64,000 nucleotides of DNA from Bacillus salipaludis (GCF_004358205.1 NZ_SMYO01000004.1:124001-188000); one strand, 5' to 3'. Shown: positions 34,601 to 44,202, numbered from the stretch's first letter. A program made the numbers and translations. Notes: generated from the sequence alone by a model not told the origin.

Positions 34601-35742
34601 CGGAGCTTGATGGCTATCAAGAAGATATCAAACCAATTACAGGTCAAGTGGTTGGTGAAACAGCAGATGTTATAAGTAACACTGCAAATGAAAGTGGAGA
34701 GTCTGCACTAGGTAACCTTATTGCAGACGGAATGAAAGCAACGACTGGTACTGATTTTGGATTCATGAATTCTGGTGGAATTCGTAACCCGCTTCCAAAA
34801 GGAACGATTACGTGGGGGGATTTATTTAAAGTTCAGCCATTCGGTAATGATTTAGTCACTATGACCATTACTGGAGACCAAGTAAGAACTTTATTAAATC
34901 AACAATTCCAAGCACCGCCAAGCTATAATAAAATTATGGCAATCTCAGGACTACGTTACACTTGGTCTGACAAATTACCGTATGGACAAAAAGTCCTTGA
35001 TATCTATCTGCCAAATGGATCAAAAATTAATCCTGCAGGAGAATACACAATCACTGTGAATAACTTCATGGCAGACGGCGGAGACGGATTTACTATCCTA
35101 AAGTCTGGTAAAAACCGTGTAACCAATAAGGTTGATTTAGATGCGTTTGTTGACTATTTTAAATCATTGCCACAGCCAGTTAGTGCAAAAATTGAAGGAA
35201 GAATTATGCTAGATACTGTAGCTCCAAATGCTCCAGATGTGAATGAAGTGAATGATCAATCAACAAAAGTAACAGGTACGACTGAAGCTGGTGCAAAAGT
35301 TGAGGTTAAAGCAAATGGAACGGTAATTGGTTCTGCTGTTGCAACAGATAATGGATGCTATACAGTAAACATTCCGGTCCAAAAGGCTGGATCTGAGTTG
35401 CTCGTAACTGCAACTGATAAGGCATTAAATGTAAGTGCAGGAACATCAGTTATCGTTAAAGATGTAACTCCTCCTAATAAACCGGTTGTAGATGATGTAG
35501 AGAATGCTGATAAAAAGATAACCGGAACAGCCGAAGCAGGATCTATTATCACTGTTTCCAGTAATAAAGGAGTTCTTGGCAGTGCAACGACTGGGCAAGA
35601 TGGGAAATATTCAGTAGCATTAAAATCTGCTCAAACAAAAGGAAATGTCCTTAAAGTAGTTGCAACAGATGGCGCGGGTAACAGAAGTGAGGCTACTACT
35701 GTAATTGTTAGTGAAAAAGCACATCCTGTTTCTCATCGTTAA
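31615..35742 (+). CDS. Secreted double-headed 5'-nucleotidase / 2',3'-cyclic phosphodiesterase
   Basis: This 1375-residue exported phosphoesterase has the YfkN arrangement. A basic signal peptide is followed by a first calcineurin-like metallophosphatase domain (about 45-310: LRFLETTDLHDN, FDAGDLLQGNP, GNHEFNYG, FGHAHVNF) and a first 5'-nucleotidase C domain (about 420-640). A second metallophosphatase domain (about 690-940: LLGINDFHGQLD, LQAGDLVGASPP, GNHEFDEG, GAHDHKYL) and second C domain (about 1010-1195, with NSGGIRNPLP) come next. Two Ig-like repeats end the protein. No LPxTG or S-layer motif is seen. GTG at 31615 gives a normal signal peptide; an upstream in-frame ATG at 31594 is possible. 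Likely recovers phosphate and nucleosides from external nucleotides. Confidence 0.93.
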   Translation: MKRKIKRNMKRRLLNSSLATALALTMVPLNIFPHSAKAAGISESTVKLRFLETTDLHDNVMDYDYYKDAPTIEYGLDRTAQLIKAARAEKINPDDQTSPTYAQNSMLFDAGDLLQGNPMADYVAKVKKLTADEVHPVFKAMSLLNYDAGIPGNHEFNYGLDFLNTALKHVPYNFVNANIYEDDHDSDPTNDQNYFTPYKIINKVVKDQNGEEQTIKVGVIGFAPPQIMQWDKDNLEGNVIAKDIVKTAQEFIPKMKADGADIIVAIAHSGCDVSQADQEKAENAVYGLAKVAGIDALLFGHAHVNFPGDAQFNNNDTIDNVNGHINNVPAMEAGFWGNNLGVMDLDLQKVDGKWTVTNSKAALRPLTKTLADKTKVATVDGPDQEIVEAVKDVHEGTLEYVRGKIGTTSAPMYSFFAQVQDDPTIQIVNNAQTDYVKKWIASKNPELADIPVLSAGAPFKAGGRSGPSYYTNIPVGELSIKSANDLYLYPNTLKAVEVTGETVREWLEMSAGQFNTVDPNKTEPQNIVNDIFPSYNFDVIDGVKYQIDITQKPRYDKDGNLINSDSHRIKKLTMPDGSPVKDDQKFIVATNNYRAGGGGNFPGLKGGIGKVVVDSPDESRQVLINYIANQGTVNPSADNNWKFAPVGGVAKLVFNSSPDAKPFAAASQNIKDIGANPDGSGFEQFALDQNVHVQLLGINDFHGQLDTWRTIKDSTGKVVDYSGGIEYLAAYLKQREATNPANTLMLQAGDLVGASPPVSALLQDEPTIRFMNELGFDVGTIGNHEFDEGVAEMKRLIYGGSNPKTEKYEEKYGKFTGSTMDYVVANVVDEKTNEPILPPYVLKEVDGVKIGFIGVVTTETPTIVTPSGVSGVKFTDEVEAINKYAKELTIQGVKTIVVLAHDPGTSNTDGSNATGKVVDMAKDIDPSVDVIYGAHDHKYLNTTVSGKLLVQSWSYGTAFSDIDLTIDPITQDIVFEKAEVVDTLHSKITPDAHIKAELDGYQEDIKPITGQVVGETADVISNTANESGESALGNLIADGMKATTGTDFGFMNSGGIRNPLPKGTITWGDLFKVQPFGNDLVTMTITGDQVRTLLNQQFQAPPSYNKIMAISGLRYTWSDKLPYGQKVLDIYLPNGSKINPAGEYTITVNNFMADGGDGFTILKSGKNRVTNKVDLDAFVDYFKSLPQPVSAKIEGRIMLDTVAPNAPDVNEVNDQSTKVTGTTEAGAKVEVKANGTVIGSAVATDNGCYTVNIPVQKAGSELLVTATDKALNVSAGTSVIVKDVTPPNKPVVDDVENADKKITGTAEAGSIITVSSNKGVLGSATTGQDGKYSVALKSAQTKGNVLKVVATDGAGNRSEATTVIVSEKAHPVSHR

Positions 35743-35814
35743 TATGGTAGAGAAAATAAAAATAACAAAAAGAAACGATAGAGAATACTTTTAAAGTTGA
35801 TCACTATAATATGA

Positions 35815-35855
35815 AGAAAGGTCCCTAAAGAATATTTCTTCAGGGACCTTTTTTA
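35815..35855. terminator. Bidirectional terminator
   Basis: AAAGGTCCCT and AGGGACCTTTTTT pair around AAAGAATATTTCTTC, which itself pairs. It lies between the nucleotidase gene and the convergent HupE-like gene. Confidence 0.87.
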
Positions 35856-35863
35856 TAAGTATT

Positions 35864-37072
35864 TTAAAAAAACAACCTTTGCACTAGCCAGATGAAACCT
35901 AAACCCACAATCACTATTGAGCTATAACGAACAATTTTCTCCGAAATCTTCTGCTTGAACAAATAAGTTAAAAGCGGTAGCAGCAAGAGAACAATAGTTA
36001 ATTGAACGGCTTCAATCCCCAGATTAAAATTCACTAAGGCAACAGCAAGGTCCTTTTTAGGAATCGCCATTTCCCGTAAAAGAGTTGCAAAGCCGAGTCC
36101 ATGAATTAAGCCAAATAAAAAAGTAATCGTCCAGCGGTAACGGATTTCTTTTCTAAAAATATTCTCAGCTGCTACATAACAAATACTAAAAGCAATCACC
36201 GCTTCAACAAACCTTAAAGGAAGGGTAACCACCCCTAACACCGAAAGTGTTAGCGTAATACTATGTGCAAGTGTGAATGAGGTCACAATGGCTGCGTATT
36301 GTTTAAAGGTTTGCTTCCTTAATAATAAGGCAAGCAGAAATAATAAATGATCGTAACCGGTTAAAATATGCATCATCCCTAGCTTGAAAAAAGAAAACCA
36401 GGTTGAGGTTGTGGGCAGGGCATGCGCCGTTGGTGTTGTTTTTTTCTGGATTTGATCTTGTACCGCTTGTCCACTATCGGATTGCTGCTCCTTCTGAACC
36501 TCGGTTAACAGCATTGTCCAAGTCCGGTTATCCCCTTGTAATGCCGCTTCACTTGTTTCTCCCTGATAATTTGCAGAAATTAAATTTACATAATTGGTTG
36601 CCGGGTCGTTTGCGTAGAATCCGTCATTAAAACTAATGGTTTCCCCGGGAGAAACACCCGGATACTTTAGATAAATAGATAGGAATATTTTGTTTGATTT
36701 TTTGATAATTTTCATCTTTTCTAGTTCTGGAGTCTGTTCCTTGTTGTCTTTATCCAGGGCTATTCCCTCGGTAAGCAGCTCTTCAATATGGTGCTTTTCT
36801 TGGTCAATTTCCGATTGTTGAAGAACCCAGTCTTTGTTTTTATCAATTCCTTCGATTAATTCCATAATCGATAGGGTATCAATGGAAAAAATCACATCTG
36901 TTTTATTTTGATCCATTGTTATTTGCGTATAACTAGCACTATAGGCATGTGCTTGTACGGTCATAGGGTGGTAAACACTAGATATAAACACTCCGTATAA
37001 AAAAATGGCAAGGGTAAATCTATATATGGTAGACGTCTGACCTTGTCGTTTTTTTATAAAAAAAACAGGCAC
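35864..37072 (-). CDS. HupE/UreJ-like membrane protein with extracellular N-terminal domain
   Basis: This is a 402-residue protein. A signal/anchor (about 15-40) precedes an outside domain of about 170 residues that contains the EF-hand-like loop DKNKDWVLQQSEI (about 77-90). Six or so membrane spans follow (about 225-400) with the HupE/UreJ_2 motifs GMMHILTGYDHLLFLLALLL, SFTLAHSITLTLSV, LIHGLGFA and FNLGIEAVQL. Conserved His residues in these spans suggest metal transport, and nickel/cobalt uptake is known for relatives. No urease or hydrogenase genes are near, so the metal here is unknown. GTG start with a GGGGG site upstream. It stands between two metal-dependent exoenzymes, which may or may not be meaningful. 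Confidence 0.82.
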   Translation of the reverse strand: MPVFFIKKRQGQTSTIYRFTLAIFLYGVFISSVYHPMTVQAHAYSASYTQITMDQNKTDVIFSIDTLSIMELIEGIDKNKDWVLQQSEIDQEKHHIEELLTEGIALDKDNKEQTPELEKMKIIKKSNKIFLSIYLKYPGVSPGETISFNDGFYANDPATNYVNLISANYQGETSEAALQGDNRTWTMLLTEVQKEQQSDSGQAVQDQIQKKTTPTAHALPTTSTWFSFFKLGMMHILTGYDHLLFLLALLLRKQTFKQYAAIVTSFTLAHSITLTLSVLGVVTLPLRFVEAVIAFSICYVAAENIFRKEIRYRWTITFLFGLIHGLGFATLLREMAIPKKDLAVALVNFNLGIEAVQLTIVLLLLPLLTYLFKQKISEKIVRYSSIVIVGLGFIWLVQRLFF

Positions 37073-37297
37073 ATAAAAACCCCCTAAATTATTATATTAA
37101 AATAATTTCCTGAAAGTACCAAAAAATCATAAAAAATCAAATTACCTTAATATAATCACATTTTACCTGCGTTTGTATACAATTAATAAAAAATTTACAA
37201 AATATTTATATAATAATTTTGATTAGTATATATCTAAAAATCCAAAAATTTTGTAGAATTAAAGAGTATTAGAATTATATTAAGGGGAGGTTAGAAA

Positions 37298-40200
37298 GTG
37301 GATTTTAGAAATAAATATTTTAAGCGCTGGACAAGCTCATTTCTGGCTGTTTTACTCCTAATCAGCACGTTTTTGCCAAGCGGTTTGATTAGCAGGGCAC
37401 ATGCTGATATGGCGGATCATGTGGTTATTTCCCAATATTTTGGTGGGGGAGGTAACGCTGGGGCTCCATACAACAAGGACTTTATTGAATTATACAATCC
37501 TACCGATAAGGATGTAGATCTTACAAATTGGTCTGCCCAATATGCTTCTGCAGGCGGGACGTCATGGGCAGTCATTGCGCTATCAGGAACAATTAGATCG
37601 CATGGCTATTATTTGATTGCTGAAGCAGGTGGTTCAAATGGTGTTGATATTCCTACTCCAGATGTATCTGGCGGGATAGCAATGGGTGCTTCCGGTGCTA
37701 AAATCGCATTATTTAAAGATAAAACTACTGCAGCAACAGGAGCAAAACCAGCAGATACGGTTGATTTTGTGGGAGTGAATTCTACAAATGGTTTTGAAGG
37801 TTCTGCTGGAACAAAAGCTACTTCAAATACATCAAGTGCCCAACGCCGCCCATATGCAAACGTAGACCCTGCAACGGGAAAAGGTAATGCATGGGATACA
37901 GACGATAATGCAGCAGACTTTTATGTAGGGCCAGTTGCAGCTCCAAGAAACACTGCAAGCCCAACCGAAGATCCAATGATCCCACAAATCAGCTTGCAGC
38001 CTAAAGGAAATAATATTCAATTTTTAAAAGACGGCACATCCATTACAGTAAAAGGTAATGCAGATGCAGTTGAACCAAATTCTACTGTTAATGTTTATGA
38101 AAACGCAACCAAAGGAACGGCTCTTGGGACAGCTACCGCAGGGGAAGATGGAAACTTTAATATTAGCTTTACAACTGATAAAGCCCTTGCATCCGTTTTT
38201 GTGGCTTCAACACAGACGGATCTTGCTGAGAGTGCGGCAATTGAAGTCAAAGTTGCAACACAAAGTGCATCAGTGGATCAAACTAAGCTTAGCTTCACAG
38301 TCTCCAATGGAACTGGTACATTAATCGGAAACGCAGGCAGTGCCTCTGCCAATGCAAACATTAATGTTTATTCAGATAACACTGCATCTTCAAGCGTAAA
38401 ATTAAACAGCCAAGAGATTAAAGCTGGCTCATCAGGAGATTTTACAGCAACCATTAGTAACGCTCCGAACACTGTTTATGTAACACAGATTACCAATTCT
38501 GCAAAAGGAATAATGCTGGAAAGCGTTCCTGTTTCCGTAACCAAAGCAGATACATCCGTGGTTACATCCATTAAAGATGTGAGATCCTATGATTCCAATG
38601 GGCAGCCTCTAAATCTAAATAAGACCTTTACAATTGAAGGTGTCGCAACTGTAGATAACCAAATTCTTGGTACACAGAAGCAAAACTTCTACTTACAAGA
38701 TGCTACTGGCGGAATCAATATATTTAGCACAAGCTATGAAACTCTTTTTAAAGTTACTAAGGGAGATAAATTAAGGGTTACTGGTAAGGTTATTGTTTAC
38801 AACGGACTTCTAGAATTTGATACTACTTCCATTGAAAAAATCAGTGAAGGTGAGCCAATTCCAGAACCAAAGGTTATGTCAATTGTTGATTCAACTACCT
38901 TTGCGACAGCAGAGCCGCTTGAAGGTAGCCTGGTAACGGTAACAGGAAAGGTATCTGCAACTGCAAGTACTCCTCCTAACTACAATGTAACCTTTGTAGA
39001 TGAAAACAACAAAGCAACTACATTAAGGGTTATGGGTACAACAGGTATTGTTCCTGATACAGATTTAGTAACAGGTAAAAGCTACACGGTTACTGGTGTA
39101 TTAGGTCAATATACTACCAATAAAACACAATTAACTTCCGGATATCAAATTTATCCACGAAATGTAAAAGATATTGCTCCAATCTTAGGGATTACGCATA
39201 CAGCTTTGACAGAAGTATATGAAGATACCAATGTATTATTTGAAGCAAATGCTGATGGTGCAGAATCTGTAACTGTCTACTACAGAGAAACGGGCAAAAC
39301 AGGTTATACAGCTTTGCCAATGACAAAAGGCAGTGAAAGCCGCTATACAGCAACATTAGATAAAGCAAATATCACTCAAAATGGCTTTGAGTATTATATT
39401 GAAGCAAAAGAAGGGGAACAGGTAAAAACAGCTGGTACAAGTGATAAGCCTTATACTGTTAAAGTAATTAAGGACACAGTCGGACCAGAATTCAGCGGTG
39501 AAACTCCACAAAATGGAGATAAGATTGAAACTCCTCAACCTGAAATTTCTGTTTTAATTAATGACCCTAGCGGAGTGGATGAAACTTCCGTCAAATTTAC
39601 TTTTGATGGTAAGGAAATAACGGCTCCAGATGCAGCGATTAGTAAAACACAGGTTAAATATACTCCTGGTGAAGATCTTGCCCTTGGAACCCATACAGTG
39701 AAAGTCGAAGCAAAGGATGCAAAAGGAAATACAAGCTTAAAAGAATGGACGTTTGAAATCGTTCCGCGATTCACAGGCGGCCATCACTACCGTGGTACAA
39801 CACATAACCATACGAACATTTCACATGATGGTGCTGGAACTCCAGAAGATGCGTTAAAAGCTGGTAAATACCACCATTATGATTGGTTTGCGTTCTCTGA
39901 CCACTCCCATGATATTGATCCTGATCTGCTTGGCAAAGATACTGTTGACCACAAAGGTATGCAGGAACGTACAGGTGGAACACAGTGGCAAATGACGAAA
40001 GACCTTGCAAAGGAATATACAAAAAATGGTGAATATGTTGTCTTTCCCGCGTTTGAAATGACTTCTACTACATGGGGACATTCAAATATTTTTGGAACGG
40101 ACAATTTTATCGACCGAAATATTAATGGAAAGCAATACCAAGATTTAAATCAGTACTATGCATGGGTTATGACCTATGATGATATCGTTGGTCAATTTAA

Positions 40201-43200
40201 TCACCCTGACATGTCTGCAAATGCATTCAATAACTTTAAGCCGTACAATAAAGATGTAGACAGACTATTTACAATGCTTGAAGTAGGAAATGGTTCTGGT
40301 CACTATGGTTATGCGAATGCTGAAGCTAAGTTCTTCTCTGCACTAGATTTAGGTTGGCATGTTGCCCCTACTTACGGTGAGGATAACCATGAAGGAACTT
40401 GGGGTCAAACAAACCAACGTACGGTTATCGTTGCGGATGATCTTTCCCAGGATTCATTAATGCGTTCAATGCGCAATATGCGTGTGTATATGGAAGAAGA
40501 TCCAAACTTCACTTTAGATGTTTTAGCAAATGGCTACTATATGGGTTCAACCGTTGACAGCAAAACGTTAAAGTTTGATATCAAAGGAAGCGACCCTGTG
40601 GCAGAAGCTCATAACAGCACAGATTACAGCTACCTCCCAACCTCTTATAAATCAGACGATAGAATTGCAAAGGTTGAACTGATTACAAGTGGCGGCAAGG
40701 TAGTGGATTCTATTGCACCAATGACAAAAGATTTTACATGGAATCCAACTTATACCGTTTCAAGCGGCCAGCAATGGTTTGTGGTAAAAGTTACACAAGC
40801 GGATGGAGAAAGAATTTATTCTGCTCCAATCTGGTCAAAAGAACAACCGGTTGATGTAAAAGTAAATGGTATTGATATCGACGGCGGTGTTGTGATCGGC
40901 GGAAACCCTTCAAAATTAACTGCGACGGTTGCCAATAATGGTACACAGCCAATCAATGACCTTAAGGTGGATTTTTACTATGATTCAGTAGATCAGGGTC
41001 ATTTCATTGGAACAAATGATATTGCATCCATTTTAAGCAAAGGTTCTTCGAATTCATCAACAACATGGACGAATCCTTTAACAGGAGATCATGAGATTAT
41101 TGCAGTAGTAACATCAAAAGAAGGACTGGATATTGGGGATGTTCAGTATCATTTAGCAGTAAAAATTAAGCAGCCGCTAGGCATTAAAGTGTTAATCGAT
41201 GCGAAACATGGCAACGAAAACACATCAGGTGACAGCGGTTCGTATAAAGACAATTTAAAAGCATTCACATTACAGCTTCAAAAAGAAGGCTATACAGTTA
41301 CTGAAAATACAGCAGCAATTACCGATGATGTATTAAGCAATGTAAAAGTTTTAGTAATGACTGCCCCAAGAACAGCGCTTACAGCAGCTGAACAGGCTGC
41401 AGTTGCGAAATTTGTGAAAAATGGCGGTTCATTATTGATGGCTGGTAAGAGTAACAATAGCTCTGACCCCTCTATTAATAATGGTTTACTAAGCGACATT
41501 GGTACAGCAATCCGCATGGGTAACGACGGAGTATTTGATGATAGTAAGACAGGAAACTTCTGGTCTGATCCTGCTGTAAGCCCATGGGCTGTAAGGGTTC
41601 ACCCAGGTCTTGTTTCTAATTATATTACGGACCGAGTATCGTTTGTTGATTACTACAGCGGTACAAGCTTGTCAGGCCCAGATAATCAGCCGTTAACTCA
41701 AACCGGCAATGTTACAATTCTTGCAAAAGGTAATGAAACCACTTATCAAGGTAATATTAAGGGTGGCAATACGTATGATGCTGTTTCTGACAGCACAGGC
41801 GGATCGCAGATTCCATTAATCGCTTCTGATGAAATCGGCGATAACAAGGGTCGTGTGGTTGTCACTGGTATGAACTTCTTTAACGATAAGCAAATGGATG
41901 AGTCATATGAGCCAAAAGGAAATAATGAGTTAGCACTCAACGCTGTGAACTGGCTTGCACATCGCGATATTAAGGTTACGAAGATTGCCGATGTAAGAAA
42001 ATTAGATGACGATCAAGAAGCAGTAATTGAAGGAACGGTAACAACCGGCGCCGGCGTATTCTTCGATGCGTTCTATGTTCAAGATGAAACTGGCGGAATC
42101 ATGGCATTTAAAGAAACGCCAGACGAGACATTAAAAGCAGGGGACAAAGTTCGTATTTACGGTCACCTTAAAACCTATGAAAATAACAAAGAGTTCGAGT
42201 TTAATAGCTATGCAATGGATGTTATTAAAATTGGCAAAGGTACACCGATTGAACCAAAAGTAGTTTCAACAGGTGATGCAACTTCAGCTGAAAACCAAGG
42301 ACTTCTTGTGAAGGTAACAGGTAAAGTTGTAAAACAATACGATGAGAATTCATATGTAATCAACGATGGCTCTGGTGATGTATTAGTATTTACGGATGGA
42401 TATATTGTGAACCAAAGCGGTCCGGTTCCGGTTCTTCATAAAGGAGATACATTGGAAGCAGTCGGACTTTCAGGTAAGTTTGCGGAAGGTGACCGGATTC
42501 GTGTTCGTGATACGAAAGAATTAATTGGTACACTAGCAAAAGCTCCTGAGGTAACGGGTGTAGAAAACAATCATTCTTACAATCATGATGTAACCATTTC
42601 TTTCGATAAAGGAACGGCTACATTAAATGGCAAGGATTTTGTTAATGGTGCAAAAGTTTCTGAAGATGGATCCTACACACTTGTAGTAACGGATGAATAT
42701 GGAAATGCAACCACCGTTATTTTTACCATTGATCAAACAGCTCCAAAAGTAACAGGAGTTAAGGACAAGGGGCTTTATAATCAAGATGTGATGATTACGT
42801 TTAATGAAGGAACCGCGACATTAAATGGGATAGCATTTGAAGGCGGCACCGTTGTTAGTGAAGAAGGAAAATACACATTAGTTGTAACGGACGAAGTAGG
42901 AAACAAAACAACTGTTGATTTCACGATTGATAAAACAGCCCCTAAGGTTAGTGGAGTTGAGGATGGATACTATAATCGTGATTTAACCATTAGCTTTGAT
43001 GATGGAACCGCAACATTAAATGGTAAGGATTTTACAAGCGGCACAACGGTTTCGGCTGAGGGAGATTACACCTTGGTGGTAACGGATGATGCCAAGAATG
43101 ATACAGTTGTGAACTTCACGATTGATCAAACAGCTCCAACTGTAACAGGTGTTGCAGATAATAGTTACTACAATAAGAACGTGACAATTACCTTTAATAA

Positions 43201-43867
43201 GGGTACAGCAACATTAAATGGGGAAGCCTTTGATAGTGGAACAAAGGTTAGTGAAGAAGGAACTTACACATTGGTAGTAAGGGACAAAGCAGGGAATGAA
43301 ACAACCGTTCACTTTACGATTGATAAAACAGCTCCTGTAGTCACTGGTGTAAAAGACCAGGGTCTGTACAATCATGATGTGGCTATTGAATTTAATGAGC
43401 AAGGTGGTTTATTAAATGGGAAGTCCGTTCCTTCAGGAGTTGTTGTTTCCGAGGATGGAACCTATACATTAACTGTAACTGACCAGGCGGGGAACGTCAC
43501 AACGGTTAACTTTATCGTTGACCAAACGGCGCCTGTGCTGAAGGTTGCAGTAGATAAGCCAATTCTATCTGTACCAAATAATAAATTAGAAAATATTAAG
43601 GTGAATTTGGAGTATTCGGATGCGTTATCTGGAATTGATTCTGTTGTACTGGAATCGATTATAGTTAACGAAAAGAATGCAACCGAGGACGACATTCAGG
43701 ACGCGAACTATGGAACTTCAGATACAGAATTTAAATTGCGCTCTGAAAGAAACGGTACTGGTGAGGGTAGAGTTTATACGATCACCTATCTGGCAAAGGA
43801 CAAAGCAGGTAATAGTACTAGAACAACTGCAACTGTTACTGTACCGAAAGGGAACCAAGGAAAGTAG
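37298..43867 (+). CDS. Giant secreted CehA/McbA-type PHP metallohydrolase with lamin-tail and OB-fold domains
   Basis: This is a 2189-residue exoprotein with a signal peptide at about 1-36. A lamin-tail domain (about 40-195, starting HVVISQYFGGGGNAG) and Ig-like modules (about 225-415) follow. Next come an OB-fold YhcR-like region (about 430-630), Ig-like domains (about 635-820) and the PHP hydrolase domain (about 826-1085). That domain carries GTTHNHTNISHDGAGT, FAFSDHSHDIDPD, VVFPAFEMTSTTWGHSN, FNHPD and TYGEDNHEG, which supply the metal His/Asp residues. A glutamine-amidotransferase-like domain (about 1294-1545), two more OB-fold domains (about 1555-1745), five 65-residue repeats and a final Ig-like part end it. 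There is no sorting signal. GTG start with GGGGAGG. Likely a phosphoesterase acting on extracellular phosphodiesters; substrate unknown. Confidence 0.88.
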   Translation: MDFRNKYFKRWTSSFLAVLLLISTFLPSGLISRAHADMADHVVISQYFGGGGNAGAPYNKDFIELYNPTDKDVDLTNWSAQYASAGGTSWAVIALSGTIRSHGYYLIAEAGGSNGVDIPTPDVSGGIAMGASGAKIALFKDKTTAATGAKPADTVDFVGVNSTNGFEGSAGTKATSNTSSAQRRPYANVDPATGKGNAWDTDDNAADFYVGPVAAPRNTASPTEDPMIPQISLQPKGNNIQFLKDGTSITVKGNADAVEPNSTVNVYENATKGTALGTATAGEDGNFNISFTTDKALASVFVASTQTDLAESAAIEVKVATQSASVDQTKLSFTVSNGTGTLIGNAGSASANANINVYSDNTASSSVKLNSQEIKAGSSGDFTATISNAPNTVYVTQITNSAKGIMLESVPVSVTKADTSVVTSIKDVRSYDSNGQPLNLNKTFTIEGVATVDNQILGTQKQNFYLQDATGGINIFSTSYETLFKVTKGDKLRVTGKVIVYNGLLEFDTTSIEKISEGEPIPEPKVMSIVDSTTFATAEPLEGSLVTVTGKVSATASTPPNYNVTFVDENNKATTLRVMGTTGIVPDTDLVTGKSYTVTGVLGQYTTNKTQLTSGYQIYPRNVKDIAPILGITHTALTEVYEDTNVLFEANADGAESVTVYYRETGKTGYTALPMTKGSESRYTATLDKANITQNGFEYYIEAKEGEQVKTAGTSDKPYTVKVIKDTVGPEFSGETPQNGDKIETPQPEISVLINDPSGVDETSVKFTFDGKEITAPDAAISKTQVKYTPGEDLALGTHTVKVEAKDAKGNTSLKEWTFEIVPRFTGGHHYRGTTHNHTNISHDGAGTPEDALKAGKYHHYDWFAFSDHSHDIDPDLLGKDTVDHKGMQERTGGTQWQMTKDLAKEYTKNGEYVVFPAFEMTSTTWGHSNIFGTDNFIDRNINGKQYQDLNQYYAWVMTYDDIVGQFNHPDMSANAFNNFKPYNKDVDRLFTMLEVGNGSGHYGYANAEAKFFSALDLGWHVAPTYGEDNHEGTWGQTNQRTVIVADDLSQDSLMRSMRNMRVYMEEDPNFTLDVLANGYYMGSTVDSKTLKFDIKGSDPVAEAHNSTDYSYLPTSYKSDDRIAKVELITSGGKVVDSIAPMTKDFTWNPTYTVSSGQQWFVVKVTQADGERIYSAPIWSKEQPVDVKVNGIDIDGGVVIGGNPSKLTATVANNGTQPINDLKVDFYYDSVDQGHFIGTNDIASILSKGSSNSSTTWTNPLTGDHEIIAVVTSKEGLDIGDVQYHLAVKIKQPLGIKVLIDAKHGNENTSGDSGSYKDNLKAFTLQLQKEGYTVTENTAAITDDVLSNVKVLVMTAPRTALTAAEQAAVAKFVKNGGSLLMAGKSNNSSDPSINNGLLSDIGTAIRMGNDGVFDDSKTGNFWSDPAVSPWAVRVHPGLVSNYITDRVSFVDYYSGTSLSGPDNQPLTQTGNVTILAKGNETTYQGNIKGGNTYDAVSDSTGGSQIPLIASDEIGDNKGRVVVTGMNFFNDKQMDESYEPKGNNELALNAVNWLAHRDIKVTKIADVRKLDDDQEAVIEGTVTTGAGVFFDAFYVQDETGGIMAFKETPDETLKAGDKVRIYGHLKTYENNKEFEFNSYAMDVIKIGKGTPIEPKVVSTGDATSAENQGLLVKVTGKVVKQYDENSYVINDGSGDVLVFTDGYIVNQSGPVPVLHKGDTLEAVGLSGKFAEGDRIRVRDTKELIGTLAKAPEVTGVENNHSYNHDVTISFDKGTATLNGKDFVNGAKVSEDGSYTLVVTDEYGNATTVIFTIDQTAPKVTGVKDKGLYNQDVMITFNEGTATLNGIAFEGGTVVSEEGKYTLVVTDEVGNKTTVDFTIDKTAPKVSGVEDGYYNRDLTISFDDGTATLNGKDFTSGTTVSAEGDYTLVVTDDAKNDTVVNFTIDQTAPTVTGVADNSYYNKNVTITFNKGTATLNGEAFDSGTKVSEEGTYTLVVRDKAGNETTVHFTIDKTAPVVTGVKDQGLYNHDVAIEFNEQGGLLNGKSVPSGVVVSEDGTYTLTVTDQAGNVTTVNFIVDQTAPVLKVAVDKPILSVPNNKLENIKVNLEYSDALSGIDSVVLESIIVNEKNATEDDIQDANYGTSDTEFKLRSERNGTGEGRVYTITYLAKDKAGNSTRTTATVTVPKGNQGK
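42542..43540 (+). repeat. Five in-frame repeats of about 65 codons
   Basis: Each unit reads like TAPKVTGVKDKGLYNQDV, then ITFNEGTATLNG, then a VSEEGKYTLVVTDEVGNKTT core and ends FTIDKTAP. They encode bacterial Ig-like (Big_3-like) modules at residues about 1749-2080 of the giant metallohydrolase. Copies 1-4 are closest and the fifth is more diverged. Confidence 0.88.
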
Positions 43868-43942
43868 ATTTAATAAAGGTGAATACAAAAGAATTAGTAG
43901 AAAATGTAAGTTCCTTAAACTGTCAAGAAATAATAGCTTAAA

Positions 43943-43978
43943 AGAGAATGCCCTCGATTTTTAGAGGGCATTCTTTTG
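43943..43978 (+). terminator. Rho-independent terminator
   Basis: AGAATGCCCTC and GAGGGCATTCT pair around GATTTTTA, followed by TTTTGA. It lies about 75 bases after the giant hydrolase stop. Confidence 0.85.
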
Positions 43979-44021
43979 AGAATAATTCACCTTAATTGTA
44001 ATAATTATGAGAATACTAGTG

Positions 44022-44202
44022 TGACTTACGTGGAAAATAGTGCTAAAATAATAGGTGACTCGAATGATGTAAGCTGGAGAGATAAAGTGAAACCTTTTAC
44101 TTTTATCCGAAAAAGTCAGTCACGAACTTTACCTATAATAGTATTATAAAGGTTTATTATACTTATAATGGATTGAGTTACACGTCCTACCTGTACAGAT
44201 AA
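44022..44202 (+). pseudogene. Possible relic of a secreted protein's C-terminus
   Basis: One frame reads VTYVENSAKIIGDSNDVSWR and DKVKPFTFIRKS, and the next frame continues VTNFTYNSIIKVYYTYNGLS and YTSYLYR to a stop at 44202. Joined by one frameshift, these look like the end of an extracellular beta-domain protein. No start or ribosome binding site is visible. Composition is the only evidence. Confidence 0.35.

Noticed and set aside
39854..40104. Overlapping minus-strand ORFs in the PHP domain region
   Set aside because: They are antisense shadows of a conserved catalytic domain.
37298..43867. LPxTG or S-layer anchor in the giant hydrolase and in the nucleotidase at 31615
   Set aside because: Both C-termini were read and end in Ig-like sequence without a sorting motif, hydrophobic tail or SLH repeats.
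43677..43964. 95-residue plus-strand ORF at the end of the giant hydrolase gene
   Set aside because: It is an out-of-frame shadow of the real gene and its tail is intergenic with no ribosome binding site.
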